A stretch of 64,000 nucleotides of DNA from an uncultured Bacteroidales bacterium. GTDB lineage: Bacteria; Bacteroidota; Bacteroidia; Bacteroidales; UBA932. Below are positions 1 through 8,821 of this stretch, one piece after another. A model generated the notes under the pieces. That model was not told the origin of the DNA. It saw only the letters and a list, made by a program, of their open reading frames with translations, and made no database searches. The stretch spans positions 62,001-126,000 of the forward strand of contig CASEBV010000015.1 of assembly GCA_949286415.1 (NCBI GenBank), written 5' to 3'. Position 1 is the first letter of the stretch, and every line of letters starts with the position of its first letter. A program made the translations under genes and the position numbers.

Positions 1-1
1 C

Positions 2-895
2 GGGAAGATACCGGGGACAGGACATATTGGATTTCAACTTGAAGCCGTAAGGGATTTGGATGCGGTCGTCGTTGAATTTCAGGATGCCGGCTCAAGGTAT
101 TTCAATTATTCCCGGGACCTCTTCCGACTGATGGACGGGATGAAGGCTCTTGGAGATGACGCCCCTTCAATATATGTGGTTGATCATCTGAATCCGGCGG
201 GGCGGGCTGTTGAGGGCACTGTCCCTGCCTCGGCGTCAGATCCTCATGTCCCGAGGGTGGCTCACCGGCATGGACTCACGCTCGGGGAACTAGCCAACCT
301 GTACCACTCGGAAATAGGGGCGAAATATCCTCTGCATGTCATTTCTGCCCGTGTGACTGCGGCCGGCAAGCAGATTATGCCGTGGACCATACCTCCGGCT
401 CCCGATATTCCGGGGCTTTTTACCTGTGACATGTACAGCGGGGGTGCCCTGTGGAACTGTACCAACATAACTCCCGGCATCGGGACTGCCCGGCCATACG
501 AGTTCATAGGTGCCCCGTTCGTGAAGACCGGCTCATATGAACCGCTTCCGATTCCTGCAGGAGTGCTTATGCGTCCATGTACATTTACCCCGATCTGCGG
601 ACTTTATGCAGGGGAGGAGTGTTCAGGCTATCAGATAATTCTTGAGCCGGGAGCAGAATATCATTCCCTGATGCATACTCTGCAGCTGATGCGGTATTTC
701 AGGGAAAGGTATTCCAGATTTGAGATTCTCGGGGACTTTGAAGCCAGGCTGGCGGATCCGGTACTGCTATCATATATTGACGGCAAGTGCACCGCAGAGG
801 AAATGCGGGAGCATGTCAAGGTAGAGGAGCAGAAGTGGATAAGGAAGGCCAAGAAATATCTTCTGTACGATGACCAGCCGTACAGGATCAAATGA
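2..895 (+). CDS. Exo-beta-N-acetylmuramidase NamZ-like (DUF1343), 5'-truncated
   Basis: The reading frame is open from base 2, so the gene starts outside the window and only about 297 C-terminal residues are seen. NamZ-family enzymes remove terminal N-acetylmuramic acid from peptidoglycan fragments. Family signatures visible here are VVVEFQDAGSRYFNYSRDL near the start of the fragment, VDHLNPAGRAVEG, the HRHGLTLGELANLY block and NITPGIGTARPYEFIGAPF. The TTG at 56 is an internal leucine, not a start. The product is probably periplasmic or a lipoprotein, but the signal region is missing. It would fit cell-wall recycling or scavenging. Family assignment is by motif; activity is inferred. Confidence 0.85.
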   Translation, partial: GKIPGTGHIGFQLEAVRDLDAVVVEFQDAGSRYFNYSRDLFRLMDGMKALGDDAPSIYVVDHLNPAGRAVEGTVPASASDPHVPRVAHRHGLTLGELANLYHSEIGAKYPLHVISARVTAAGKQIMPWTIPPAPDIPGLFTCDMYSGGALWNCTNITPGIGTARPYEFIGAPFVKTGSYEPLPIPAGVLMRPCTFTPICGLYAGEECSGYQIILEPGAEYHSLMHTLQLMRYFRERYSRFEILGDFEARLADPVLLSYIDGKCTAEEMREHVKVEEQKWIRKAKKYLLYDDQPYRIK

Positions 896-950
896 TTGCG
901 CCCCTGAATCCGCCGTAGCATGGACTTTATGCGATTTTCAGGAGTTTTTC

Positions 951-981
951 CTGTATAAATGTAGTTTTTTTCTGTATAAAT
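951..981. repeat. Two copies of CTGTATAAAT in 21-bp phase
   Basis: CTGTATAAAT occurs at 951-960 and again at 972-981. Each copy is preceded by a T-run, giving a 21-bp period, close to two helical turns. The pair lies just upstream of the rpmE2 promoter, so it could be a regulator site or simply A+T-rich promoter DNA. Confidence 0.4.
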
Positions 982-1012
982 TTGGAAATCTGCAGATATT
1001 GGAATACATTTG
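981..1012 (+). promoter_or_regulatory. Promoter of rpmE2
   Basis: A Bacteroidota-type promoter with TTTG at 981-984, a 20-bp spacer and TACATTTG at 1005-1012. The start codon follows 46 bp later. Both boxes match the TTTG / TAnnTTTG consensus. Confidence 0.6.
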
Positions 1013-1058
1013 CAACCCCAAAATGGACACAAACAGTTTAATATAATTTAATAGAGTC

Positions 1059-1310
1059 ATGAAAAAAGGAATTCATCCCGAAAACTACCGTCTTGTAGCT
1101 TTCAAGGATATGTCAAACGATGAGGTGTTCATCACACGCTCATGCGCCAACACAAGGGAGACTCTCGAAGTAAACGGAGTGGAGTATCCTGTGGTAAAGG
1201 TTGAAATTTCAAACACTTCTCACCCGTTCTATACAGGCAAGATGAAGCTTGTTGACACAGCAGGACGCGTGGACAAGTTCTACCAGAGATACAGCAACAA
1301 GAAGAAATAG
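1059..1310 (+). CDS. rpmE2: Ribosomal protein L31 type B
   Basis: An 83-residue protein of the large ribosomal subunit, with full length and pattern for L31 type B: it begins MKKGIHPENYRLVAFKDM, has SNTSHPFYTG in the middle and ends in GRVDKFYQRYSNKKK. It carries only one cysteine, so it lacks the zinc-binding cysteines of the other L31 form. The ATG at 1059 gives the family's usual start. It is a single-gene unit with its own promoter and a strong terminator at 1360-1395. The codon choice is typical of a highly expressed gene. Confidence 0.96.
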   Translation: MKKGIHPENYRLVAFKDMSNDEVFITRSCANTRETLEVNGVEYPVVKVEISNTSHPFYTGKMKLVDTAGRVDKFYQRYSNKKK

Positions 1311-1359
1311 TCTTTTGTTCTGCAAATTCAGAAAATGTTCTGAAACGACAGAAAACGAA

Positions 1360-1395
1360 GAAACGGACAGCAGCGCTGCTGTCCGTTTCTTTTTT
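1360..1395 (+). terminator. Rho-independent terminator of rpmE2
   Basis: A perfect inverted repeat with 15-nt arms (1360-1374 and 1375-1389) is followed by six T at 1390-1395. The arms meet without a spacer, so the loop must come from opening the central pairs. It may also stop leftward transcription from the convergent fic gene. Confidence 0.85.
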
Positions 1396-1473
1396 CCTAT
1401 CTTCGTCATTTGAGAAACAGACAAAGTTTTTGGTAATCTTTTGCTGTTTTTGCAACTCTTCCAAAATGAGAAT

Positions 1474-2541
1474 TTAGCGCTTCAAATCCATATTTTTGAC
1501 AACCCATTTTCCGTTCCTTTTTCCGTTTTCCCGTTCCAGCAAGCCACGTTCTATCAAAGAGGGGGTCATTCGTTTGACGGTTCGGGGAGATTTACCGATA
1601 TGCGTCGCAATCTCAGTTTGTGTGGCGTCAGGATTGTCTTCGAGAAATTTCAGTAGGGCAATTTCGTCCAAAGTGCAATTCAAAGTGTCATTTTGGCTCT
1701 TTGAATCATCAATGTTGGCACTTTGGAGAACTCCAATATGCAGAGCCCGGTTATGCAACTCGTTTTTTTCTTCAAACAACAAGTTCCTGAAAAATAGTTC
1801 CAAGAATGATGTCGTAGCTGATATTCCTTTTGAATAATTGTTGTAATTGGCTCTGACCAATGCGTTTCTGAAATACCAGGAGTGTTCTTGAAATACACTG
1901 TTGTCGAATGTAAATCCGAAAGTGTGCAGGTATTTCATGGTGAACACGGCTGTAGTTCGTGTGTTCCCTTCCCCAAAAGGATGTATTTGCCAAATGTCTG
2001 AAACAAACTTACAGATATGTCTCAATGCTTGGTTGGCATTCAGTGACGGATAATCGACATTCTTTTCTTGTCCAAAATCATAGTCGAGCGTTTGTCGGAT
2101 TAACTCATGGCTCGAATACAAGACGGTATCCCCGTCAAGCACCCATTCTTTCTTGGTCATGTCATAATCACGCAATTTTCCTGCAAATTTGTACAAACCC
2201 TCAAACAGTCGCCTATGGATGAGTATCAGATAATCCGGCGTGAACGAGAAGGATTTTTCGGCCAATATTTCAGTGATTCTTGCGGATACCTTATCAGCTT
2301 CTTCTGTCCGTTCATTTTCTGCATCCTTTCTGATAGCCTTAGATTGATAATAGCTGTCAATCAAATGCTTTACCTCTCCGATTGTAATATCACCTTCGAT
2401 GTGCCTGCCTGCAGTTTGCAACAAATACTCCGATGGTTTAAGGCCGTCAACGTCTTGCAGCCCGATTGCAGTCTGCCATGCCTGGGCCTTTTCTTTGCTC
2501 TCAGGCTCACCTTGTCTTATATATTTGTCAAAATCACTCAT
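1474..2541 (-). CDS. Fic-domain protein with C-terminal winged helix
   Basis: A 355-residue Fic protein, usually an AMP- or NMP-transferase acting on a protein target. The active-site loop is HPFGEGNTRTTAVF at about residues 189-202. Compared with the canonical HxFx(D/E)GNGRxxR, the second Gly of GNG is Thr and the last Arg is Ala; the catalytic His and the Glu and Asn are kept. The last 70 residues (DATQTEIATHIGKSPRTVKR...) look like a winged-helix DNA-binding domain, which suggests autoregulation. I see no clear inhibitory (S/T)xxxE(G/N) helix. The gene is visibly A+T-richer than its neighbours and has no partner gene, so horizontal transfer is likely. The target is unknown. Confidence 0.88.
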   Translation of the reverse strand: MSDFDKYIRQGEPESKEKAQAWQTAIGLQDVDGLKPSEYLLQTAGRHIEGDITIGEVKHLIDSYYQSKAIRKDAENERTEEADKVSARITEILAEKSFSFTPDYLILIHRRLFEGLYKFAGKLRDYDMTKKEWVLDGDTVLYSSHELIRQTLDYDFGQEKNVDYPSLNANQALRHICKFVSDIWQIHPFGEGNTRTTAVFTMKYLHTFGFTFDNSVFQEHSWYFRNALVRANYNNYSKGISATTSFLELFFRNLLFEEKNELHNRALHIGVLQSANIDDSKSQNDTLNCTLDEIALLKFLEDNPDATQTEIATHIGKSPRTVKRMTPSLIERGLLERENGKRNGKWVVKNMDLKR

Positions 2542-2679
2542 TCTGGTTCATTCAGTTACAGTGTTAACTTTCAGTTCACCGGACATTGGTCTTTTCTGTC
2601 TTTTATGTCAGTATTCATAAGTATTGTGCTTTTGATGCAGTATTATTCATTTTTATATAATTAGAATTCCCCCAATAAA

Positions 2680-2708
2680 CAAAGTTAGTCATATTTTCAT
2701 TATCTTCG
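2680..2708. promoter_or_regulatory. Candidate divergent promoters for fic and the sialidase gene
   Basis: On the minus strand TAACTTTG (2687-2680) matches the -7 consensus, 139 bp upstream of fic. On the plus strand TATCTTCG (2701-2708) is a one-mismatch -7 box for the sialidase. No convincing -33 box was seen for either. Confidence 0.35.
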
Positions 2709-2772
2709 TAAAATTTGGAGATTATGTCGGACCTGACTGGTGTGATTAAATTTAATGCTGAATATGTTGACA

Positions 2773-4569
2773 ATGAAATGTTTTTTCCCGTTTGTATCCG
2801 GTGTGTTCTGTCTGCTGCCGGTCATGTCATCGGGGGCATCTGGTGCAGAATTGTCAAATGCTCCTGTCCCTGTGGAAGTTACAGTCAAGAACCTCAATGT
2901 CCCTACCGTAGTCGGCAGGGATTTCAATGTCGTGGCTGAAATACACATTGACAATGATTCCCATGGGCCGGGTGCCGTAAATGCGGCTTCCGCCGGGTCT
3001 GCCGTGCTTGATGAAGTCCGCGTCACTCTGTCCGGCCTTCCACGCAAGGCAGTCAGAAATGTGAAGCTCATGTATACGGGCACTATGTCCTCCATACACT
3101 CCAGGACGACTTCTTTTGCAATGAGGACTCTTGTTTCACAGACCGGGTCGCAGCAGATGCTGTTTGCGGATCCGCATTATGCCCTGGAGCTGTGTTCGGT
3201 CCGTCCTTCGGCCAGGAATGCTGAATATGCCTCCGGCAGACCGGAGACAGTGGCCAGGTCGGAATCCGGCGATGCCTTCAGTATGAGTCTTCCCGCACGG
3301 CAATCTCTTGTCAAGGGGGACAACTGGTTCTATGTCAGTGTTTCCGTAGATCCGCGGCATATAGAGGACATGTCGTCGGTATACTCTCTGTCAGTAGATG
3401 AAGTGACTGTCTCAGGAAAGACTTACGCCGGAGCGTCTGCCGGCAGATGTCCTGCATCCTTGGAGCAGGAGGGGTGTGCTGGACACCGCCTTGCCGTGGC
3501 TCTCAGAGACCACGGTGATGACGGAGTGTTTGCCTATAGGATTCCAGGACTGGTGACTACTCCTTCGGGTACTCTCATAGCCGTATATGATGTCCGTCAC
3601 CATACTTCCCTTGACCTTCAGGAAGACATTGATGTCGGGATGAGCCGCAGCACCGACGGCGGGAGGACTTGGGAGAAGATGAAAATCATCATGGACATGG
3701 GCCGTTGGGGAGGCTTGCCGGATGCCCAGAACGGAATCGGTGACCCTTCTGTGCTTGTGGATGAGAATACGGGCGAAATCTTCGTCGTGGCTGTCTGGAC
3801 CCATGGGCTCGGCAATGACAGGGCGTGGAATCAGGTCGGTGACGGATTCGGGCCGGAAACTACTGCGCAGCTGATGATGGTAAGCAGCAAAGACGACGGA
3901 AAGACATGGTCGGAGCCCCGGAATGTCACCAGGCAAGTCAAGGCGGAAGAATGGCGCTTTACTCTCCAGGGGCCGGGCCGCGGCATCTGCATGTCCGACG
4001 GCACGCTCGTCTTTCCGATACAGTATGTTGGGCCGGACAGGGTGCCGAATGCCGGCATCATGTACAGTCGCGACCATGGACAGACATGGCATTGCCACGG
4101 ACATGCCTGGACCAACACGACAGAATCCCAGGCTGCGGAAGTGGCTCCGGGTGTGGTGATGCTCAACATGAGGAACAACCGCGGGACAGGCAGAATCGTA
4201 TGCACGACCAACGACCTCGGCAGGACCTGGACTCTTCACCCTTCTTCCGAAAAGCTCAGGGAGCCCGTATGCATGGCAGGGCTGCTGCAGGTGGATGCGC
4301 AGGACAATGTCCTCGGCCGTGACATCCTGCTCTTCTCCAACCCTGACACTGTCAAGGGACGCAACCATATCACAATCAAGGCCAGTCTGGACGGAGGGCT
4401 TACATGGCTTCCGGAGAATTCCCTGCTCCTTGACGAGGAGGAAGGCTGGGGATATTCCTGCCTCACGATGATTGATTCCGGGACAGTGGGCATCCTGTAT
4501 GAAGGAAGTGTCTCCCAGCTTGTGTTCCAGACAGTCAGGATTGCAGACATTGTTTCTTCAGGGGAGTAG
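2773..4569 (+). CDS. Secreted exo-alpha-sialidase (GH33)
   Basis: A GH33 sialidase that releases terminal sialic acid from host glycans. A signal peptide (MKCFFPFVSGVFCLLP... to about ASGA) supports the ATG at 2773; ATGs at 2755 and 2764 are alternatives. Residues to about 245 form a beta-rich N-terminal domain as in Bacteroides NanH. The catalytic domain starts with YRIPGL (first Arg of the triad). It contains five Asp boxes: STDGGRTW, SKDDGKTW, SRDHGQTW, TNDLGRTW and SLDGGLTW. It also has the D in LQEDID, a Glu in ESQAAEV, and WGYSCLTMID with the nucleophile Tyr. No sialic acid catabolism or uptake genes are next to it, so the released sugar may be used elsewhere or left to other microbes. 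Confidence 0.94.
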   Translation: MKCFFPFVSGVFCLLPVMSSGASGAELSNAPVPVEVTVKNLNVPTVVGRDFNVVAEIHIDNDSHGPGAVNAASAGSAVLDEVRVTLSGLPRKAVRNVKLMYTGTMSSIHSRTTSFAMRTLVSQTGSQQMLFADPHYALELCSVRPSARNAEYASGRPETVARSESGDAFSMSLPARQSLVKGDNWFYVSVSVDPRHIEDMSSVYSLSVDEVTVSGKTYAGASAGRCPASLEQEGCAGHRLAVALRDHGDDGVFAYRIPGLVTTPSGTLIAVYDVRHHTSLDLQEDIDVGMSRSTDGGRTWEKMKIIMDMGRWGGLPDAQNGIGDPSVLVDENTGEIFVVAVWTHGLGNDRAWNQVGDGFGPETTAQLMMVSSKDDGKTWSEPRNVTRQVKAEEWRFTLQGPGRGICMSDGTLVFPIQYVGPDRVPNAGIMYSRDHGQTWHCHGHAWTNTTESQAAEVAPGVVMLNMRNNRGTGRIVCTTNDLGRTWTLHPSSEKLREPVCMAGLLQVDAQDNVLGRDILLFSNPDTVKGRNHITIKASLDGGLTWLPENSLLLDEEEGWGYSCLTMIDSGTVGILYEGSVSQLVFQTVRIADIVSSGE

Positions 4570-4612
4570 CATAAAAATAAGCGCCGGCTCTATGAAATCT
4601 GAAATCTTTCAT

Positions 4613-4620
4613 TAACTTTG
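4613..4620 (+). promoter_or_regulatory. -7 box of the hydBAC promoter
   Basis: TAACTTTG matches TAnnTTTG exactly and ends 25 bp before the hydB start. The position where a -33 TTTG is expected holds only TATG (4591-4594), so the upstream element is weak. Confidence 0.5.
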
Positions 4621-4645
4621 TTTCCGCTCTAATCACATAACACTA

Positions 4646-6553
4646 ATGAAAGTACTGACAATTGAGGATCTGAAAGCTGTCAGGACTGCTGCCGCGAAGA
4701 AACTTTTCCTGCGGGAGGAGAGCGACAAGTCCACGGACGGCCACAGCAGCGGTCTTGATGCCGGCACAAGTCACATGCAGGTTCTGATCTGCGGAGGCAC
4801 TGGTTGCAAAGCCTCCTCGAGCCATCTCATCTGCGATAAAATCAAGGAACTTCTTGAAGACAGGGGACTCTCCGACAAGGTTGATGTCATCACTACGGGA
4901 TGCTTCGGCTTCTGCGAAAAGGGGCCCGTGGTCAAGATTATTCCGGACAACACATTCTATACACAGGTGACTCCTGATGATGCCCATGACATTGTCAATG
5001 AGCATATCATCGGAGGCAGACGGGTTGAGCGCCTGCTCTATGTCGACCCTAAGACAGGACAGAGCGTCAGCGACTCCAAGCACATAGATTTTTACCGGAA
5101 GCAGAAGAGGGTCGCCCTGAGGAACTGCGGATTCATAGATCCGGAAAATATAGAGGAATACATTGCCAGGGACGGGTATTTCGCCTTGGCTACAAGCATA
5201 TTGCAGAAAACCCCGGATGATGTCATAGAAGAAGTCAAGCGTTCCGGGCTCAGGGGCCGGGGAGGCGGAGGCTTCCCGACAGGAGTGAAATGGGGATTTG
5301 CCCGCAAAAGTGTATCGGACATCAAATATGTTGTCTGCAATGCTGACGAAGGGGATCCCGGTGCCTTCATGGACCGTTCGATCATGGAGGGCGACCCGCA
5401 TTCTATTGTCGAGGCAATGGCAATATGCGGATATTCCATCGGCTCGTCAAAAGGCCTTGTATACATCCGCGCCGAATATCCTCTGGCCATACATCGTCTC
5501 AAGACTGCTATAGGCCAGGCCAGGGAATGGGGCCTTCTCGGAGACAATATCCTCGGAAGCGGATTCAATTTCGACATTGAGATAAGGTATGGAGCCGGGG
5601 CCTTTGTCTGCGGCGAGGAAACCGCCCTCATACATTCGATGGAAGGCAAGAGGGGAGAACCTACCATGAAGCCACCTTTCCCGGCAGAATCCGGATACCT
5701 CGGCAAGCCGACTAATGTCAACAATGTCGAGACATTTGCAAATATCCCTGTGATACTTACAAGAGGGGCAGACTGGTTCGCTTCAATCGGCACGGAAAAA
5801 TCCAAGGGAACAAAGGTGTTCGCCCTTGCCGGCAAGATCAACAATGTTGGACTCATTGAGGTGCCGATGGGAACGACACTCCGTGAGGTCATCTATGAGA
5901 TAGGCGGCGGCATCAAGGGAGGAAAGAAATTCAAGGCCGTCCAGACCGGGGGACCGTCGGGCGGATGCCTCACGGAAAAGCATCTTGACATACCTATTGA
6001 CTTCGACAGCCTTCTTGCAGAAGGTTCCATGATGGGGTCCGGCGGAATGATAGTGATGGACGAGGACGACTGCATGGTGTCGGTGGCACGGTTCTATCTG
6101 GACTTCACTGTCGAAGAGTCCTGCGGGAAATGCACTCCATGCAGAATCGGCAACAAGCGTCTGCTGGAGACCCTGGACAAGATTACCGGAGGCCGCGGCA
6201 CAGAGGAAGACCTGAAGACACTGTCTGTCCTCGGAAAAGTAATCAAGGACACCGCCCTCTGCGGACTGGGGCAGACATCTCCGAATCCGGTGCTTTCCAC
6301 ACTCAACAATTTCTATGACGAGTATCTTGAGCATGTGCGGGACCACAAGTGCCGGGCGAAGCAGTGCAAGGCGCTTCTGACATACAGCATCAATCCTTCG
6401 CTCTGCATCGGCTGTCACCTGTGCGCGAAGAACTGCCCTGCGGATGCCATCATAGGGGATGTCCGCAAGCCGCATATAATCAATCCGAACAACTGCATCC
6501 GCTGCGGAATGTGCATGGCGCGGTGCAAGTTCAAGGCGATATCAGTGAATTAG
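4646..6553 (+). CDS. hydB: Electron-bifurcating [FeFe]-hydrogenase, NuoF-like flavin subunit HydB
   Basis: The 635-residue flavoprotein subunit of a HydABC-type hydrogenase; it exchanges electrons with NAD(H) through FMN. The N-terminal thioredoxin-like [2Fe-2S] domain has CGGTGC and TTGCFGFC (about residues 50-92). The NuoF core has GLRGRGGGGFPTG near 200 for NADH, GAGAFVCGEETAL near 315 for FMN, and a [4Fe-4S] site ESCGKCTPCRIG near 490. The C-terminus adds two ferredoxin motifs, CIGCHLCAKNC and CIRCGMCMARC. This domain order separates HydB from complex I NuoF, which lacks the two added ends. It is the first gene of hydB-hydA-hydC, 22 bp before hydA. Role as bifurcating enzyme is inferred from family and operon. 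Confidence 0.95.
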   Translation: MKVLTIEDLKAVRTAAAKKLFLREESDKSTDGHSSGLDAGTSHMQVLICGGTGCKASSSHLICDKIKELLEDRGLSDKVDVITTGCFGFCEKGPVVKIIPDNTFYTQVTPDDAHDIVNEHIIGGRRVERLLYVDPKTGQSVSDSKHIDFYRKQKRVALRNCGFIDPENIEEYIARDGYFALATSILQKTPDDVIEEVKRSGLRGRGGGGFPTGVKWGFARKSVSDIKYVVCNADEGDPGAFMDRSIMEGDPHSIVEAMAICGYSIGSSKGLVYIRAEYPLAIHRLKTAIGQAREWGLLGDNILGSGFNFDIEIRYGAGAFVCGEETALIHSMEGKRGEPTMKPPFPAESGYLGKPTNVNNVETFANIPVILTRGADWFASIGTEKSKGTKVFALAGKINNVGLIEVPMGTTLREVIYEIGGGIKGGKKFKAVQTGGPSGGCLTEKHLDIPIDFDSLLAEGSMMGSGGMIVMDEDDCMVSVARFYLDFTVEESCGKCTPCRIGNKRLLETLDKITGGRGTEEDLKTLSVLGKVIKDTALCGLGQTSPNPVLSTLNNFYDEYLEHVRDHKCRAKQCKALLTYSINPSLCIGCHLCAKNCPADAIIGDVRKPHIINPNNCIRCGMCMARCKFKAISVN

Positions 6554-6575
6554 CTAACTACATACGGAAGCCATT

Positions 6576-8339
6576 ATGGACGACAAACAGATAACCCTGC
6601 AGATTGACCATCATTTCGTGACGGTCCCTGAAGGAACCACTATACTTGAGGCGGCGCAGAAAATCGGCATAGACATTCCTACGCTCTGCCACATCGACCT
6701 CAAGGGAACCTGTATCAAGAACAATCCTGCATCATGCAGAATCTGCGTGGTGGAAGTGGAGGGCCGGAGGAACCTTGCCCCCGCCTGCGCGACGAGATGC
6801 ACGGACGGTATGGTCGTGAGGACGAGTACTCTGCGCGTGATGAACGCCAGAAAAATTGTTGCTGAGCTGATACTGTCCGACCACCCGAACGAGTGCCTCA
6901 CCTGCCCGAAGGCGGGCAACTGCGAGCTCCAGAATCTGGCGCTGCGCTTCAATATCCGCGAGATGCCGTTCAACGGAGGTGAACTGTCCCCGCGCAAGAG
7001 GGAGGTGACGGCATCCATAGTCAGGAATATGGACAAGTGCATCTTCTGCCGCAGGTGCGAGAGCGTCTGCAACGAAGTGCAGACTGTAGGTGCCCTCGGA
7101 GCCATAAGGAGGGGCTTCAACACCACGATAGCCCCTGCGTTCGACAAGATGATGTCGGAGAGCGAATGCACATACTGCGGCCAGTGCGTTGCCGTATGTC
7201 CGGTGGGTGCGCTTACTGAAAGGGACCATACCAACAGGCTGGTGGAAGACCTGGCGGACCCGGACAAGACTGTAATCGTGCAGACCGCTCCTGCCGTCAG
7301 GGCGGCGATAGGGGAGGAGTTCGGCCTCCAGCCTGGAACCCTCGTGACCGGCAAGATGGTGGCTGCGTTGCGGGAGCTCGGCTTCGACTATGTGTTTGAC
7401 ACGGATTTTGCCGCTGACCTGACAATAATGGAAGAAGGGACCGAGATGCTTGACAGGCTCACGAGATATCTTGACGGAGACAAGTCCGTAAGGCTGCCGA
7501 TTCTGACATCGTGCTGCCCGGCCTGGGTGAATTTCTTCGAGCATCAGTTCCCGGACCTTCTGGACATACCGTCCACGGCCAGGTCCCCGCAGCAGATGTT
7601 CGGCTCCATAGCGAAGACATGGTGGGCGGAGCAGCTGGGAATCCCTCGCGAGAAGCTCGTTGTCGTGTCCATAATGCCTTGCCTTGCGAAGAAATACGAG
7701 TGTGACAGGGACGAATTCAAGACAAACGGCAATCCTGATGTGGACTATTCCATTTCAACAAGGGAACTCGCCCGTCTCATCAAGAGGGCCAACATCAGCT
7801 TCTCCCTTCTTCCGGACATGGACTTCGACCAGCCTCTGGGCACTTCGACAGGTGCCGGAGTCATATTCGGAGCTACTGGAGGCGTGATGGAGGCGGCACT
7901 CAGGACTGTATATGAACTGTATACCGGCAAGACATTGAAGTCAGTCAATTTCCAGGCTGTCAGAGGTATGGAAGGCGTCCGTCGGGCTACGGTGGACCTG
8001 GACGGATTCCAGCTGAAGGTCGGCATAGCCCACGGCCTGGGAAATGCCCGGCATCTTCTCGAGGACATCCGGCACGGGCGCAATGAATACCATGCCATTG
8101 AAATCATGGCCTGTCCGGGAGGATGCATCGGTGGCGGAGGACAGCCTCTGCACCACGGCAATTCCGCCGTGCTTTATGCAAGGGCCAATGCCCTGTACAA
8201 AGAAGATGCGGGCAAGACCATACGCAAGTCCCATGAGAATCCTTTCATAAAGACGCTTTACCGTGAATTCCTCGGCAAGCCGCTGAGTGAAAAGGCGGAA
8301 CATCTTCTTCACACACATTATTTCAACCGGTCAATATAA
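6576..8339 (+). CDS. hydA: [FeFe]-hydrogenase catalytic subunit HydA
   Basis: The 587-residue H2-forming subunit. The N-terminal [2Fe-2S] domain includes CRICVVEVEG. Next comes a His-Cys3 [4Fe-4S] site (HPNECLTCPKAGNC), then two [4Fe-4S] motifs (CIFCRRCESVC and CTYCGQCVAVC). All three H-cluster motifs are intact: L1 TSCCPAW at about 310, L2 MPCLAKKYE at about 366 and L3 EIMACPGGCIGGGGQ at about 508-522. The length and cluster set match the trimeric bifurcating class rather than the small ferredoxin-only enzymes. It sits 22 bp after hydB and 5 bp before hydC, so the three are one operon. H-cluster assembly needs HydE, HydF and HydG; hydF and hydG converge on this operon, hydE is not seen. Confidence 0.97.
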   Translation: MDDKQITLQIDHHFVTVPEGTTILEAAQKIGIDIPTLCHIDLKGTCIKNNPASCRICVVEVEGRRNLAPACATRCTDGMVVRTSTLRVMNARKIVAELILSDHPNECLTCPKAGNCELQNLALRFNIREMPFNGGELSPRKREVTASIVRNMDKCIFCRRCESVCNEVQTVGALGAIRRGFNTTIAPAFDKMMSESECTYCGQCVAVCPVGALTERDHTNRLVEDLADPDKTVIVQTAPAVRAAIGEEFGLQPGTLVTGKMVAALRELGFDYVFDTDFAADLTIMEEGTEMLDRLTRYLDGDKSVRLPILTSCCPAWVNFFEHQFPDLLDIPSTARSPQQMFGSIAKTWWAEQLGIPREKLVVVSIMPCLAKKYECDRDEFKTNGNPDVDYSISTRELARLIKRANISFSLLPDMDFDQPLGTSTGAGVIFGATGGVMEAALRTVYELYTGKTLKSVNFQAVRGMEGVRRATVDLDGFQLKVGIAHGLGNARHLLEDIRHGRNEYHAIEIMACPGGCIGGGGQPLHHGNSAVLYARANALYKEDAGKTIRKSHENPFIKTLYREFLGKPLSEKAEHLLHTHYFNRSI

Positions 8340-8344
8340 AAGAT

Positions 8345-8821
8345 ATGCCAGATACAAAACTTCCTTGTGATGTCGCCGAGAAGGTAAATGCCATCTGTCA
8401 GGCGTATGGAGACAATCCGGGTGAACTCATCAACATACTGCATGAGGCCCAGCATGTCATGGGCTATCTCCCCGAAGAGATGCAGCGCATGATTGCCCGC
8501 CGGCTGGGCATACCTGTGTCCAAAGTATACGGGGTGGTGACTTTCTATGCATTCTTCACCATGACCGCGAAGGGAAAATACCCGATTTCAGTGTGCATGG
8601 GGACGGCATGCTATGTAAGGGGCTCGGAAAAGCTTCTTGAAGAGTTCAAGAGAGTCCTTGGCATCGATGTCGGGGAGACAACGCCAGACGGCAAATTCTC
8701 GCTTGACTGCCTGAGGTGCGTCGGAGCCTGCGGACTTGCTCCTGTGGTGATGATAGGTGACAAGGTATACGGCCGCCTGCAGCCCGTGGATGTAAAACGC
8801 ATTCTGGAAGAACTGGACTGA
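8345..8821 (+). CDS. hydC: [FeFe]-hydrogenase NuoE-like subunit HydC
   Basis: A 158-residue thioredoxin-like [2Fe-2S] protein, the small electron-transfer subunit of HydABC. The four cluster cysteines are in CMGTAC and CVGAC, spaced as in NuoE. The N-terminal helical part (HEAQHVMGYLPEEMQRMIARRLGIP...VYGVVTFYAFF) is also NuoE-typical. It begins 5 bp after hydA, and its TGA lies inside a stem-loop that also holds the stop codon of the convergent hydF gene. Confidence 0.95.
   Translation: MPDTKLPCDVAEKVNAICQAYGDNPGELINILHEAQHVMGYLPEEMQRMIARRLGIPVSKVYGVVTFYAFFTMTAKGKYPISVCMGTACYVRGSEKLLEEFKRVLGIDVGETTPDGKFSLDCLRCVGACGLAPVVMIGDKVYGRLQPVDVKRILEELD

Noticed and set aside
2107..2664. A 185-codon plus-strand frame across the fic start
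   Set aside because: Mostly antisense to fic, rich in Ser, Phe and Cys, no family match by eye and no promoter; treated as a shadow.
3412..4368. A 318-codon open frame on the minus strand inside the sialidase gene
   Set aside because: It lies fully antisense to a gene with clear catalytic motifs, shows no recognisable domain and is one of many such shadows in this codon-biased DNA.
5092..5892. Long minus-strand open frame inside hydB
   Set aside because: Antisense shadow of a well-supported gene; the translation is low in structure and has no family signature.
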